This document shows, one piece after another, positions 33,379-43,478 of a stretch of 64,000 nt of DNA. Position numbers and translations under genes: made by a program. The notes beneath the pieces are model-generated. The model was not told the DNA's origin and searched no databases. It worked only from the letters and a program-made list of their open reading frames with translations. The stretch is taken from assembly GCA_030295235.1 (NCBI GenBank), contig AP026141.1, positions 434,001 through 498,000 on the forward strand, in the 5' to 3' direction. Origin of the DNA: Fistulifera solaris (taxonomy: Eukaryota > Bacillariophyta > Bacillariophyceae > Naviculales > Stauroneidaceae). Position 1 is the first letter of the stretch, and each line of letters begins with the position of its first letter.

Positions 33379-34853
33379 ATGAGATTTAATAACTTCCTCG
33401 TCGCCGCGTTGCTTCCCAGCTTCGGTAATGCTTTCGCGCCTTCTGCGCGCACCTCAATGGTAAGCAATGATGCATGATGTTTTCTATTGGTGGTTCGTCT
33501 TTTCGCTCACATTTGCTTATAAAAACAGCATGTCTCGCCTTCGAAAATAGCTACCGTGAGACCTTCTTCTCTCTCGGCATCGTATCCGCGCCATTATACC
33601 ACCGTAAGTAGGAGCGCTAATCTGTGTATCGATCTACTGACGAAGCTACATTTCACGGCGGCATTTTCCTAACGTCCGCATCTCTTCGTAGCTCGCCATG
33701 TCTGCAGAAGCCAGCGAGACACCCGAGACCAGCGAAACACCTGCGGAGTCCGTAGAGAAAAAGGCAGAATCATTTGGCTCGAAAGCCTTTGATTTGTACT
33801 TAAAGACAGCCGATGTAGCAACAAACTTGTTTCCTTTCTGGACAGTTCTGTTCACAGCAATTGCTCTCAAGAGTCCCCAGTCCTTCGCATGGTTCTCGAC
33901 GGAATACTTCACTGCTTGCTTAGCAGCACTCATGCTCTCAATGGGAATCACATTGACACCTAAGGACTTTGCCGACGTTGCTGCTAACCCGGTTCCCACG
34001 ATTCTGCAGTTTGCTCTCTGCTATGGTATGATGCCCGGTTTGGCCTTGGTTCTCGGTAAAGCTTTCGGAATGAGCCCCGCGATTATGGCTGGTATGGTGT
34101 TGGTAGGTAGCGTCAATGGTGGACAAGCTTCGAACTTGTGCACCTACATTGCCAAGGGTAACGTTGCTCTTTCGGTCCTTATGACTACAGCAACCACTTT
34201 GGGAGCCATTTTTATGACACCCATTCTTTGCAAGGCTCTTTTGGGTGCCGTCGTTCCTATTGATGCTTTGGGCATTGCCCGATCCACGATTGAGGTACGT
34301 CTGAATAAACTCGTGTCATTTTTTCTTGCCAGACGTTGACTCACATAGGACCGTCCTTTTTTTTCGAATGCAGGTTGTGTTGGTCCCGATCGTTGTCGGT
34401 ATGACAACCAACAAGTTCTTCCCCAACTTTGTTAAGGCTATCTTGCCTTTTGCTCCAGTTGTTGGTGTCGTCTCAACATGCTTGTTGGTGGGAAGTTCTG
34501 TGGCTCAAGTCGCGCCTTCCATCCTGGCCGCTGGATGGGGCTTGCAGGTTGCATTGAGTCTCTTGCATTTGATCGGAGGTATCGTTGGCTACTACATCCC
34601 CAAGTGGACTGGTTTCGGCGAAACGTCATGTCGCACCATGGCCATTGAGACTTCGATGAAGTCTTCGGCTTTTGGATTCTTGCTGGCCAAATTGCACTTT
34701 GGTGAATTTGCTGCCCGTGTTCCTTCCGCTGTTTCCGTTGTCTGGATGGCACTGACTGGAAGTATCTTGGCAGTGTTCTGGCGCTCTCGACCGGTGCCGG
34801 CGGACGACAAAGATGAGTTCAGCTTGAAGAAAATCTTCTCCTTCGGCAAATAA
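33379..34853 (+). CDS. Plastid BASS-family (bile acid:sodium symporter-like) transporter
   Basis: Sodium-coupled organic-anion transporter of the BASS family; plant plastid members carry pyruvate (BASS2) or glycolate/glycerate (BASS6). Exons are 33379-33459, 33529-33603, 33692-34294 and 34374-34853 (introns 69, 88 and 79 bp, all phase 0). Exon 1 encodes a signal peptide ending FGNA|FAPSA, a near-perfect plastid-import site, and exon 3 begins LAMSAEA, typical of a processed transit peptide. The mature part has 9-10 helices: FWTVLFTAIALKSPQSF, LAALMLSMGITLTPKDFADV (the family SMGLTL-type motif), VGSVNGGQASNLCTYIAKGN (the GGxxSNxxxxxAkGn ion-site motif) and AFGFLLAKLHFGE. No frame breaks. Likely sited in the plastid envelope. 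The substrate cannot be read from sequence; pyruvate is the best guess by similarity to BASS2. Confidence 0.9.
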
Positions 34854-34942
34854 GCGGTGTGCTACATGTACTTAGATTTTATTAAAACGAAGCTAATACC
34901 ATCTTTGACCAGATCGCCTTTTAAGGTGTCTTAGATTATCGT

Positions 34943-35599
34943 CTAGTCTCCCCGCTTTAAATAGCGGTTAAACTCCGAATACGCTGAATTTAAATCATGT
35001 TCGAGTTGCAAAGCATCATTATCCCCAATGACGTCAACAGCTCTCATTTCATTCAGCTTCTTCAGCCAGGACTGCACTTTCCGATTCGGTTCAAAGTCAT
35101 TCGGTGTGTCCGGTAATCTCGTCAAGGCATCCATGAGGTCGGATAACAAAGGATGCAATTCGAAGACTTCCCTCTTTCCTATTTGTATGGCATCCATGAC
35201 CGTAATAAATATCTGCACTGCCTCTGCAACTGTTGCAGCATGATTCGCATTTCCGGAACTCGATTTGAGCGGCTCCGGAACTCCCATACGCAGGAGTCTT
35301 TCTGTAGCACGAGGGCAGTTCATCTGATAGAGTGCCATAAACGTTTCGGTAGTCATGCTATCGGGCAAAACACGCTCCGCCAGTCGAAACTGACTAATTA
35401 ATTTTTTACATTGTTCCGTATAATCTTTTGGATCGATGGCATCACGGGCAAACGCTCGCTCCAGATGTTCGGTTGCCATTATTATGGAAAACAAATTCGC
35501 TTGCTCGTCTAATTCTTCGCGTTCTCTGCCATTCTCATAAAGAGGGACCTCGAATTCCTCGTCCGAATCGTCATTATTTGTTAATTGAGTCACACTCAT
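34943..35599 (-). CDS. VPS28: VPS28, ESCRT-I subunit
   Basis: Core ESCRT-I protein for sorting ubiquitinated cargo into multivesicular bodies. The 218-residue length matches the family. The N-terminal core domain (about 20-115) has FSIIMATEHLERAFARDAI, YTEQCKKLISQFR and FMALYQMNCPRATERL, which pack with VPS23/VPS37. After a short linker (VPEPLKSSSG) the C-terminal four-helix domain (about 130-215: AVQIFITVMDAIQIGKREV, LHPLLSDLMDALTRLP, WLKKLNEMRAVDVIGDNDA, FNRYLKRGD) is the part that binds ESCRT-II in yeast. The start at 35599 gives MSVTQLTNNDDSDEEFEVPL. Single exon, no break. It is divergent from the PhoD gene, with a 383-bp shared upstream region. Confidence 0.93.
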   Translation of the reverse strand: MSVTQLTNNDDSDEEFEVPLYENGREREELDEQANLFSIIMATEHLERAFARDAIDPKDYTEQCKKLISQFRLAERVLPDSMTTETFMALYQMNCPRATERLLRMGVPEPLKSSSGNANHAATVAEAVQIFITVMDAIQIGKREVFELHPLLSDLMDALTRLPDTPNDFEPNRKVQSWLKKLNEMRAVDVIGDNDALQLEHDLNSAYSEFNRYLKRGD

Positions 35600-35982
35600 A
35601 GTTGATGCTTGTTAAAATAAGCTGTATTCGCGTTATAACATCGATGAAGGTTTAAACGTGCCTCTTCAGTTTTTTGTTTTCATACTTTGCGGCAAAAGCG
35701 CTTGCTTTCCGCAATCGAATATTCGGTAATTTGAAACCGGTACGAGGTAAGGAACAGTTGGTATTAATTTGTGATGTGTCGCATTTAATAGAATGGGTAC
35801 CGTTAAGAGGAAAAGGCTTTCGCTCTGCCGGCGTGACATCAAACCTGGCAAAAGAACGAAAAGCAAAGTTCATTCGTTTCGTCATCACTTTTGTGAAGCA
35901 GGAAGAATCTTCATCATTCATTTTTGAATGGAAAGCATCCAGACCTTTTATCGTCATCGAATTACAACTAGAGGAAACCAAG
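35600..35982. other. Divergent upstream region of VPS28 and the PhoD-like gene
   Basis: A plus-strand frame is open from 35674 in phase with the PhoD gene, so a longer N-terminus is possible, but its composition is not coding-like and it has no signal peptide. It is treated as 5' UTR/promoter. Confidence 0.5.
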
Positions 35983-37675
35983 ATGCCGGACCGCATTCAG
36001 TTTGGTTCCTGCAACAGCCAGCATTACGAAAACGTCATGTGGCCTCACATGAAATCGCGTCAACCTTCCGCGTTCGTTTGGGTCGGCGACGCTGTTTACG
36101 CCGACGATTTTGAGTGGACGCCGGCCGCCGAACGTCAATCGATCAAGGATTCTCTCAAACGTAGAGTAAAAGAGGCTGTACCGGAGGATTTGGAGCGTCT
36201 GTATCAGAGTCTGTTAAAGAATGACGGCTATCGAACCTTCATTCAGCCCGAGAAAGAAAATGAGACCGGACCGCTGATCATGGGGACTTTTGATGACCAC
36301 GACTACGGACGAAATAACGGTGATCGCACCTACAAGTACAAACGAGAAAGCGCGATGTCATTTATGGATTTTATTGCAAAAAGCAACAAAAACGCACAGT
36401 CCAGCGAGTTCGGAACGATGGAGAACCGGGCTGCTTCTGGGAAGGGGTTATACGGTGTCAAAGTTTTAGATTTCAGTAAGCCGCCGGGTAAGCAGGTCTT
36501 ATCGGATCAAGAAGCTGGTTTGGATTCAGATGCGGTTCCGGAATGGAATCCAGCTCTTCGGTTGTCGGATAAGACTGTCGCCATTTTCGTGCTAGATTGT
36601 CGAAGTAACAAAACACCTTGGCCAAAAAGGTCCTTTTTTGCACCGTCTACCAGCAAGGGAGATTTTCTTGGTGAAGAGCAATGGCGATGGTTTAAAGAAG
36701 CGCTGCGGCGATCGACTGCACGCGTCAATATCGTCGTACAGGGACTGCAAGTCCACGCCGAACACATGTTTGACGGAAATATAGCCGAAGAATGGAGGTA
36801 AGCTGTCACTTTACCGGTCAAGGTAGACTCCCACATTTCGATGATCCTCTTTCCCTGACATATTCTATTTTAGTTTGTTTCCTCGCTCCCAGCATCGCTT
36901 GTATCAGTCTATCTTGCAATCAAATGCGAGTGTCCCCATCCTTGTCAGCGGAGATGTGCATATGTTCGAATTGTCACGGAAAGACTGTAGAAAGGTTACG
37001 GAAACGAACGAGCGGTACGACGTAGACGTGCAATATAGGCCGCTCATTGAAGTAACAACAAGTGGATTGACGCATTCATGGGGGACGAGATCATGCGCCC
37101 GACCAAAAGAGAACTTTGTTTGTACTTCTCCCTATTTTCAACGCGCAATTCACATGGCGGCACACTTGGCACATTTGAGTGGTGCCTGGACTGAACTAGT
37201 TGATTTGGATTGTAATGAGGCACAAGAAGGCGCAAAATGTGGCATCCAGTACTCTATTTTGCAGAATTTTGCCGAATTTGAATTCGATTGGCACAAAGAA
37301 GAAGTCACACTTCGTGCCTTTGGAAGTGACTTGAATACTTCACCGCTTGTAAGCACGACGTGGAATTTCACCTACTTATCGACTCCTACCACACGCAACG
37401 AATCACCTTTTGTGAAGCTAACTGATTATACCGAAAAGTTTCAGGATCCGGTGCTGGAAGGATTCGCCCAGGGTGGAGACTGGATTTGCATCAATCACAG
37501 AGGGCCAGTGACCTTTGCTATGAAAGTATACGGTGTAGCTGGTCCCAGCCTTATCATCTGTTTTGCTATGATCTTTCCTTTGGTTTTACCGCTTGTGCTT
37601 ACTTTCGGCCTCATCAAAATTCAAGGACGAAAGAACAAGTCTAGACATAACTCAGAAAATAGTCGTCAGACTTGA
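35983..37675 (+). CDS. PhoD-like metallophosphatase with C-terminal membrane anchor
   Basis: Member of the PhoD/alkaline phosphatase D superfamily of metal-dependent phosphomonoesterases or phosphodiesterases. The Met at 35983 gives MPDRIQFGSCNSQ, close to the family's opening F(A/G)SC motif. Metal-site motifs follow: FVWVGDAVYADDF, MGTFDDHDYGRNNGD and, in exon 2, PILVSGDVHMFEL and GLTHSWG. Exons are 35983-36797 and 36874-37675 with a 76-bp phase-2 intron joining EEW to SLFPRS. A hydrophobic segment near the C-terminus (SLIICFAMIFPLVLPLVLTF) and a basic tail suggest a type I-like anchor, although no signal peptide is clear at the chosen start. Diatom PhoD-type enzymes help scavenge organic phosphate; whether this one is extracellular, ER or vacuolar is open. 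Confidence 0.85.
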
Positions 37676-38412
37676 TTACATATTTGACTGGATGACTATG
37701 GCTAGTTCCTCGAAACTTGTGATAGATTGTTTTTGATCACTTCATAATGAGTTGCATCTTTTTGCAAAGATTTAGATGTTAGCTGTTCGACTAAACACAA
37801 GACCACTTTTGTGTAACCCGAGCTAACTTTTCTATGTGACATCATGGTGTGACTTCTATTATTGCGCCCAGATGACGCGAGGAACATGAAAGTCATCCAC
37901 TGTGACATTTCTTTTCTGTTTTTCAGATAACAAGAGTAGTTTACACTGAGATTTAACGTACTCCAACGGTACAAGCGATTTTCAACTCCTTGCGCGAGTC
38001 GTGATCAAAGCGTGCTCTGTGAATGTAGGCCGTAAGAGTAGGAGCTCGATCGAGGATCGAGTGATTGATTCGGTTTGGATTCTTTTATTCCATCCTTTTG
38101 ACGTTAACGAGTGCGGTACTCCGGCGTTTCGCGGAAGAGCAGAGCAGAGATCTGGCGATTGATGAGAGTGAGTGCAGGAATAGAGAAGTCGTTGCCGGTT
38201 CACCAAGAGTCTAGTTGATCCACGTATTGTGACGATAGTTGCTTGTTTTGATCTAACACAGAACCACAGATTTTCCCGACGAGTGAGATTGACTGCTCCG
38301 AATAGAACATCCGGAAAGCTTCAAGGCTTTTTCTTGTGATCTTTGAGTGTTACAGACGATCGATCAACAGGCGATCTTCTCATAGACTAAAAATTGGGAT
38401 CTGTTTAGAGAT
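37676..38412. other. Intergenic region and 5' UTR of the CELF-like gene
   Basis: No supported gene. The small minus-strand open frames are unsupported. It contains the 3' UTR of the PhoD gene and the promoter/5' UTR of the next gene. Confidence 0.5.
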
Positions 38413-40168
38413 ATGACTACGACTGACGTTTCGAGAAACGAAGACATCATGGCAAGTGAATTAGCTGGCGGCGATAGCAAGATTACATCTTCGAACCGTG
38501 AAGATACGCAGCCTGCTGTTGTTAACAAAGCAGCCGATGGAAAAGATTCTGAAGACACTTTAAAAGCTGTATCGCCAGACGGGGCTCCCGAGAACGAACC
38601 CGAAGCCCCGCGATCGGAAAGCCAGTCATCTCGACCGCTCCCGGTTCACCCATATCCGCAGGCGTCAGGATACTTTGAAGGATACACTTACCCCGGCGTC
38701 AATGCTTCGTCACTCTCTTTCAATGACCAGGCTGTGCCTATTCCTTACGAAACTACAGCTGCCGCTTTTGCTCCGCAGCCAGGAGTATTTACGGCCGCTC
38801 AGTCAAGTCCCTTTGCTGTTCCTAGCAACACAACTCTTTCACCTCCAAGATCCAGCAAAGCTGTCGTGATCGGCATTCCTCCCGCATCGCCCCTGTTCCC
38901 TAGATCGACAAGTTCCGGAATGGATAGTGCGCTCCCTTATATTTCACCCGCTTTGGGAAGCTCTGCTTCACCGATGACATATCAAGCAACATACGCAGGG
39001 TCTGCAGGTAGAGTTGACTCTCAGGGTTCGTCAGATGAAGGGAGTTGGGATCGGTACGTCATAGTTCGCTTGTTGCATACAAAAATTCAATGCGTGGGTG
39101 ATTATTCTAACATCCCTCTCTGTTAGTGGTCAGAATCACAATGCTTATCCATCACCGCAGCTGAGCGCTCAAGGCATGATGTATGCGATGCCGAGGGGGA
39201 CCCGAGCATATTCGTTTGATGGGGAAACGGTACTTCTGCCTGCAATGCTTGATCACGAAGCGGCGTATTCTCCTTATAATGCGAGTCATATCAGCCCCGC
39301 CGGTAGCGCAGTCTTTGCAGCTCAACAATCTTGGAGCTACCCTGGACCTCCGCCGGATCTCTATAGTACACCCGCATCGCCACTACAGCCCCGCCCTACC
39401 GCTCACCATATGTATGCAATCGGTGGACCTATGCAGCCGATGGGATCGTATGGTGTGCCTCCCCAATATTTTCCTGCGTCCTCCCCGGGCCCCCCTATTC
39501 AGACAACAGCCTCTAATAAAGGCCCCGACGGTGCTAATTTGTTCGTATTTCACATTCCGAACAATTTTACCAACATGGACATGTACAATTTGTTTTGTCG
39601 GTACGGAAATCTGTTGAGCGTTAGAATCATGGTGGAAAGGGATACGGGAAGGAGTCGTGGTTTCGGTTTTGTTTCGTACGATAATGCCGCATCAGCAGCT
39701 CAAGCGATTCAAGAATTGAATGGATATGCCGTAAGTAACGAGGGAGCTGTTCAGCTTCGTTTACAATGAATGACTAATCTCTCTCCTCCTTTTTAGGTCG
39801 GAAATAAACGGTTAAAAGTTCAGCACAAGCAGATCCGTTCTAGAGACAATGCAGACAGGGATGGCGTCGAAGGAGCGTCTTACGATCACGGTCACGACGA
39901 AGACCACTTTGCTCCAACAGGCAGTTTTTCTTCGCCTTTGCCAAACACTCAGAATCTATGGTTCGATCCAGTTACGGAAGGGGCACGCAATATGGAAGCA
40001 GGGGATGCCGCTACTCAAACAATTAATGCTGAGCGTATGAAAGGTGGAAACGAGGCGGGATCTAGCAATGTCGAGCAGCATGGAGAGAACACCGTAGGAT
40101 CCCCTTCTTTGGATATGGGAACACTCCAGTCTGCTCTTTCGGAAGTATCCGGGGAAGCAGAAAAGTAA
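38413..40168 (+). CDS. CELF/Bruno-like single-RRM RNA-binding protein
   Basis: Probable post-transcriptional regulator. Exons 38413-39053, 39127-39730 and 39797-40168; introns 73 and 66 bp. The first intron joins WD to RGQNHNAY, the second lies inside the RRM and joins NGYA to VGNKRLKVQHKQ. About 350 residues of Ser/Pro/Ala/Tyr-rich low-complexity sequence precede one RRM (about 353-435): ANLFVFHIPNNFTNMDMYN (RNP2 region) and GRSRGFGFVSYDNA (RNP1), with GNKRLKVQ at its end. This arrangement is closest to the third RRM of CELF/Bruno proteins. The tail is acidic and Gly/Glu-rich. The low-complexity N-terminus suggests condensate or assembly behaviour (inference). No frame breaks are seen. Confidence 0.85.
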
Positions 40169-40304
40169 TTTAAGCACCGAGTTGAAATTATTAAAGGATT
40201 ATCCGCTGAGTTGGTGCAATAAGATACTAACCGAAACTCAAACATGAGGAAAGGGGTTCTAAATTTTCTAAACAAATTAGGTGCCGAGACAAAGACTCAA
40301 ATAG

Positions 40305-40443
40305 AGCTGAAACAAAGCATCGTCCTTCAAAGATGACTAGTTACAGCAATCTAGCATCGTGCCGGTTAAGGGTCAAATACAGCTGAAACAAAGCATCCTC
40401 CTTCGAAGACGACTAGTTACAGCAATCTAGCATCGTGCCGGTC
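40305..40443. repeat. Direct tandem duplication, period 76 bp
   Basis: About 62 bp starting at 40305 recurs at 40381 with only a few substitutions (agctgaaacaaagcat ... catcgtgccggt). The second copy includes the last codons and stop of the minus-strand Cys-tailed protein gene, so the first copy lies in its 3' flank. Confidence 0.85.
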
Positions 40444-40919
40444 GTTGTAGGACAGCAGGTACCGATCAAATGAGCACAGTTTGGATGAGCGCTGCATGAG
40501 GAGCTTCCATCTAGATCCTTTGATTTGAATGATTTTTCATGCTCCGCTGACTTGACTGGGCTTGTCTGTTCCCCTCCATGATATTCTACAGCAGATACTG
40601 TCGTTGTATGTCCCGCCTCCCCCTTAATGACTTGTTCGCTTCCACGAGCCGGATACAGAATCGACAAGTTGCGCAACAAATACAGAGTAAAGAATCCCAG
40701 CATCAAAGCAGCCAGTAAAATGGGCACTGCGGCGACACCATACTTTCTTAGCTTTTGCTGAAAACTCAAGTTACTTTCGCTTTTCAAATAGTATGTGTGA
40801 TCAGCGTCAAAACTACGGTCCACGGCTTCTTCGTCATCTCGTCCACCCCCAGCTTTCGCAGTAAAATACGACGTTTCTGTAGCTTCACTGACAGATCCGT
40901 AACTAGGCACTTTTGACAT
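40413..40919 (-). CDS. Small single-pass membrane protein with Cys-rich C-terminus
   Basis: 168 residues, unrecognised family. The N-terminal 60 residues are cytosolic-like (PSYGSVSEATETSYFTAK, acidic), then comes one transmembrane helix (AAVPILLAALMLGFFTLYLL) and a lumenal or extracellular part ending in a compact Cys cluster: SCSAHPNCAHLIGTCCP and LDCCN. The six cysteines and HPNC/GTCCPT spacing suggest a small disulfide or metal-binding knot. The start at 40919 is the only Met before the conserved-looking PSYGS motif. The last codons lie inside the 76-bp tandem duplication. Confidence 0.65.
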   Translation of the reverse strand: MSKVPSYGSVSEATETSYFTAKAGGGRDDEEAVDRSFDADHTYYLKSESNLSFQQKLRKYGVAAVPILLAALMLGFFTLYLLRNLSILYPARGSEQVIKGEAGHTTTVSAVEYHGGEQTSPVKSAEHEKSFKSKDLDGSSSCSAHPNCAHLIGTCCPTTTGTMLDCCN

Positions 40920-41329
40920 GATTATTCGGTACCAGTTGCTTCTTTCTAATGAATTGTATGTTCTATGTATTATAGGATTACAGCTAGCATGTGCTCTTCT
41001 GCGTCCCGCTTCATGGGTCTGCCGAAATTATTTGGGAAAAGACGGCAACTGCAACAAAAAAGCAACACAACAGCATTTTTCGCAGGGTTCAGTTTTTGCG
41101 CGCAAGATAAAGCTTCGCGCACTTCCGTACCTCGATACTGGTACAGTTAACGGCACTGTAACCTCATTCAACGACCCGCCATAATAAAATGTCGTAACGT
41201 ATAAGAGCGTCACGCTGCAACTGCGTCGCGCACTTTTCTTCATCGCACCTTTTCGACTTTCGACCACCAATTTTTATGACAACGAACCACAAAACAAAAT
41301 AGACAAATGCATCAACAACTAGTTAAGGA
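40920..41329. other. Divergent intergenic region
   Basis: It separates the Cys-tailed protein gene (minus) and the sulfotransferase gene (plus). The small open frames on both strands have no support. Confidence 0.45.
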
Positions 41330-42659
41330 ATGGAGTCGTTGGGACGTTATCCTTTATCAGTAATACTCTCATTTCTTAGCGAAACAGAGGGGACAAGCTT
41401 GCTGATAACGAAGAAACGCTATGCACTCTTCCTCCTCCCCCTGTTTCGAGTGAGAAGCGATGAATTCGACGGTTTGAAGGTCAACGGATCGAAAAAACGC
41501 CACCGATTTGTTGTTTGCCCAGCTCAAGATCCCATTGTTCTCTTAAATCGGCTCAACACGCGAAAGTTGTTTAAACGGAAAACCATACCTATCAAGCATC
41601 GTATGACAACTTCACAAATGGCTGCCGAGGAATGGAAGCAACAACCCCGGAACTTCCCGGCACAACTACAGTGTCTCCGCTTTCTCGATAAGACAATTAC
41701 TAAACAGTTCACAGATATGATCGGCACACTTCTAGTATCCTACCCGAGAAGCGGAAATACTTTGATGCGCACCTTGCTGGAAAAAAGCCACCGGAATCGT
41801 GACCGGATCCGATACCCGACCGGATCGTTCCCTCTCGCTCGAGTTAGCTGAACGCCATAATTTAGTCGGAGAAGGAGTCACCCATCCGTCGATGGTTGCA
41901 TTTGTGAAAACGCATTGGCCCGAGCGCACAGGAAATCAAGTCTACAAAGGGAAACGTGCGATCCTGCTGGTGCGAAACCCTTACGACGCCATTGATTCGT
42001 ATTGGAACCTGAACGTCACCAAAAGCCACACCAAAACCGTCACAGACAGTGTCTACGAGAGATTTCACGATAAGTTTGAAAGGTTGGCGAGGAACGAAAT
42101 TTGCATCTGGCTCCAATTTCAGGATTACTGGTTGCGAAAAGCCAATATCCCTGTCTTGCTGATCCGCTTCGAAGACCTGATCAGAAATCCTGCGGAACAA
42201 CTCGCCCGGGCTATCATGTTTGCGTCGGGAGCTAACGAAATACCGCTTTTCTGGAAAGAGCGCATTGACTATGTCGTGAATGGATGTCAAAGTATCGAAG
42301 GAATGGGATCTTACAAACCCCGATCGAGTACAGGATCCGGTTTCGGAAAATCTCTCTTGAAGGGCAGATACACCAAGGATACTATTGATTATATGCACAA
42401 TGCCGCACAGCAAATCTCGTGTACGGATTATCTGAGTTGCCTTGGGTATAGCGTGAAGGAACACAATTTTCCTTCGGAGGATTTACTGGATCGCTTTCGA
42501 CAAAAATCTTTCGACAATCTTCCTTCCGAGAGAGATGATTATCTGATGGTAAACCAAGGTGTACCCATTCGTCCGGATACGTGTGAATTCGGCAGGCAGA
42601 TGACGCCGTGGAGGCATTCTATCACCGACAACGATGCCAACCCACTTCCCACCATATAA
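41330..42659 (+). CDS. F-box-like/sulfotransferase protein (frame change in an A6 run)
   Basis: The N-terminus (about 1-45: RYPLSVILSFLSETEGTSLL) resembles an F-box. The rest is a PAPS-dependent sulfotransferase: the 5'-phosphosulfate loop is LLVSYPRSGNTLMRTLLEK, the 3'-phosphate motif is ILLVRNPYDAIDSYW, and IRFEDLIRNPAEQLARAIMF follows, as in WSC-domain/carbohydrate sulfotransferases. A catalytic-type His-containing FVKTHWP lies between. The frame shifts at the A6 run 41781-41786; with five A the protein reads LEKATGIVTGSDTRPDRS into the second half. The spliced length would be about 443 residues. No signal peptide is visible, so the sulfotransferase would be cytosolic if the F-box is genuine. 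The initiator could also be the internal Met near 41602 (MTTSQMAAEEWKQQ), which would drop the F-box. Confidence 0.75.
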
Positions 42660-43478
42660 TCCGAAGTCCTCCGGTTGCGCGGGACGCGTCGACGAAGTGA
42701 GGACTCACAGAAAGATGATTGCTTCTCTGACATCTGTGCGTGCGCAAATGATTTTGCATAGGTGGTGGACTGTGCTGAAACTAAGTCGATTAGGGAGTTG
42801 GCAACAACGAACGTAACATCACGATTCATGTCGAACGAACACTTCTACTTAGACTAGACTAAATGCTACGGATTACAAGCTTTAAGCCATGAGCTACGGA
42901 CTAGAACTAGAAGCGATAAAGGATGCAAATGGGATGAAAGTCGACATCATCGTGACTTTACTGGGCGGTCATCCCGGTCATTTGTCCAGTAACAGATATT
43001 TCTAATATTCTTTTGTTAATTTCCTAAAAAGAAACTAAAATTTGTTACAATCTGACTCCTATTTGTCTATTTGTCTCAATTTTTCACTCGATTGATTATC
43101 GTTTTTAATGAAAATCGCACGGTTGCACATTGAATACGTACTCCATCTATACTAACCCATAAGTGTAGATCCGACACCTAAAAAGACACTCACACCTATA
43201 GTATACACGACCAATATTGTGAATGGTTCATTGCACCGCGAGCCGTGAGACCGTGAGGCGTGAGGCACCGTCACGTCTCAAGTGCCAATAAATATCACGA
43301 GAGATTGCATGCAAGATGCATAGTTGTTCGGAAGTCGGACGACTCGGAAGATCCAACTTGATCCGACAAAGCAAAATCAATCGGGCAATAAATTTGAACA
43401 TTGACTTTCATTGGCATAATTTGTCGTGCGGTTACCTATCTCACTTTCGAATTGGCGTGAAGTGTTTCATCAATCACC
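42660..43478. other. Intergenic region
   Basis: No supported gene in 820 bp. The AT-rich stretch at 43000-43120 and the short open frames have no recognisable features. It contains the promoter of the C11-type protease gene. Confidence 0.5.
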
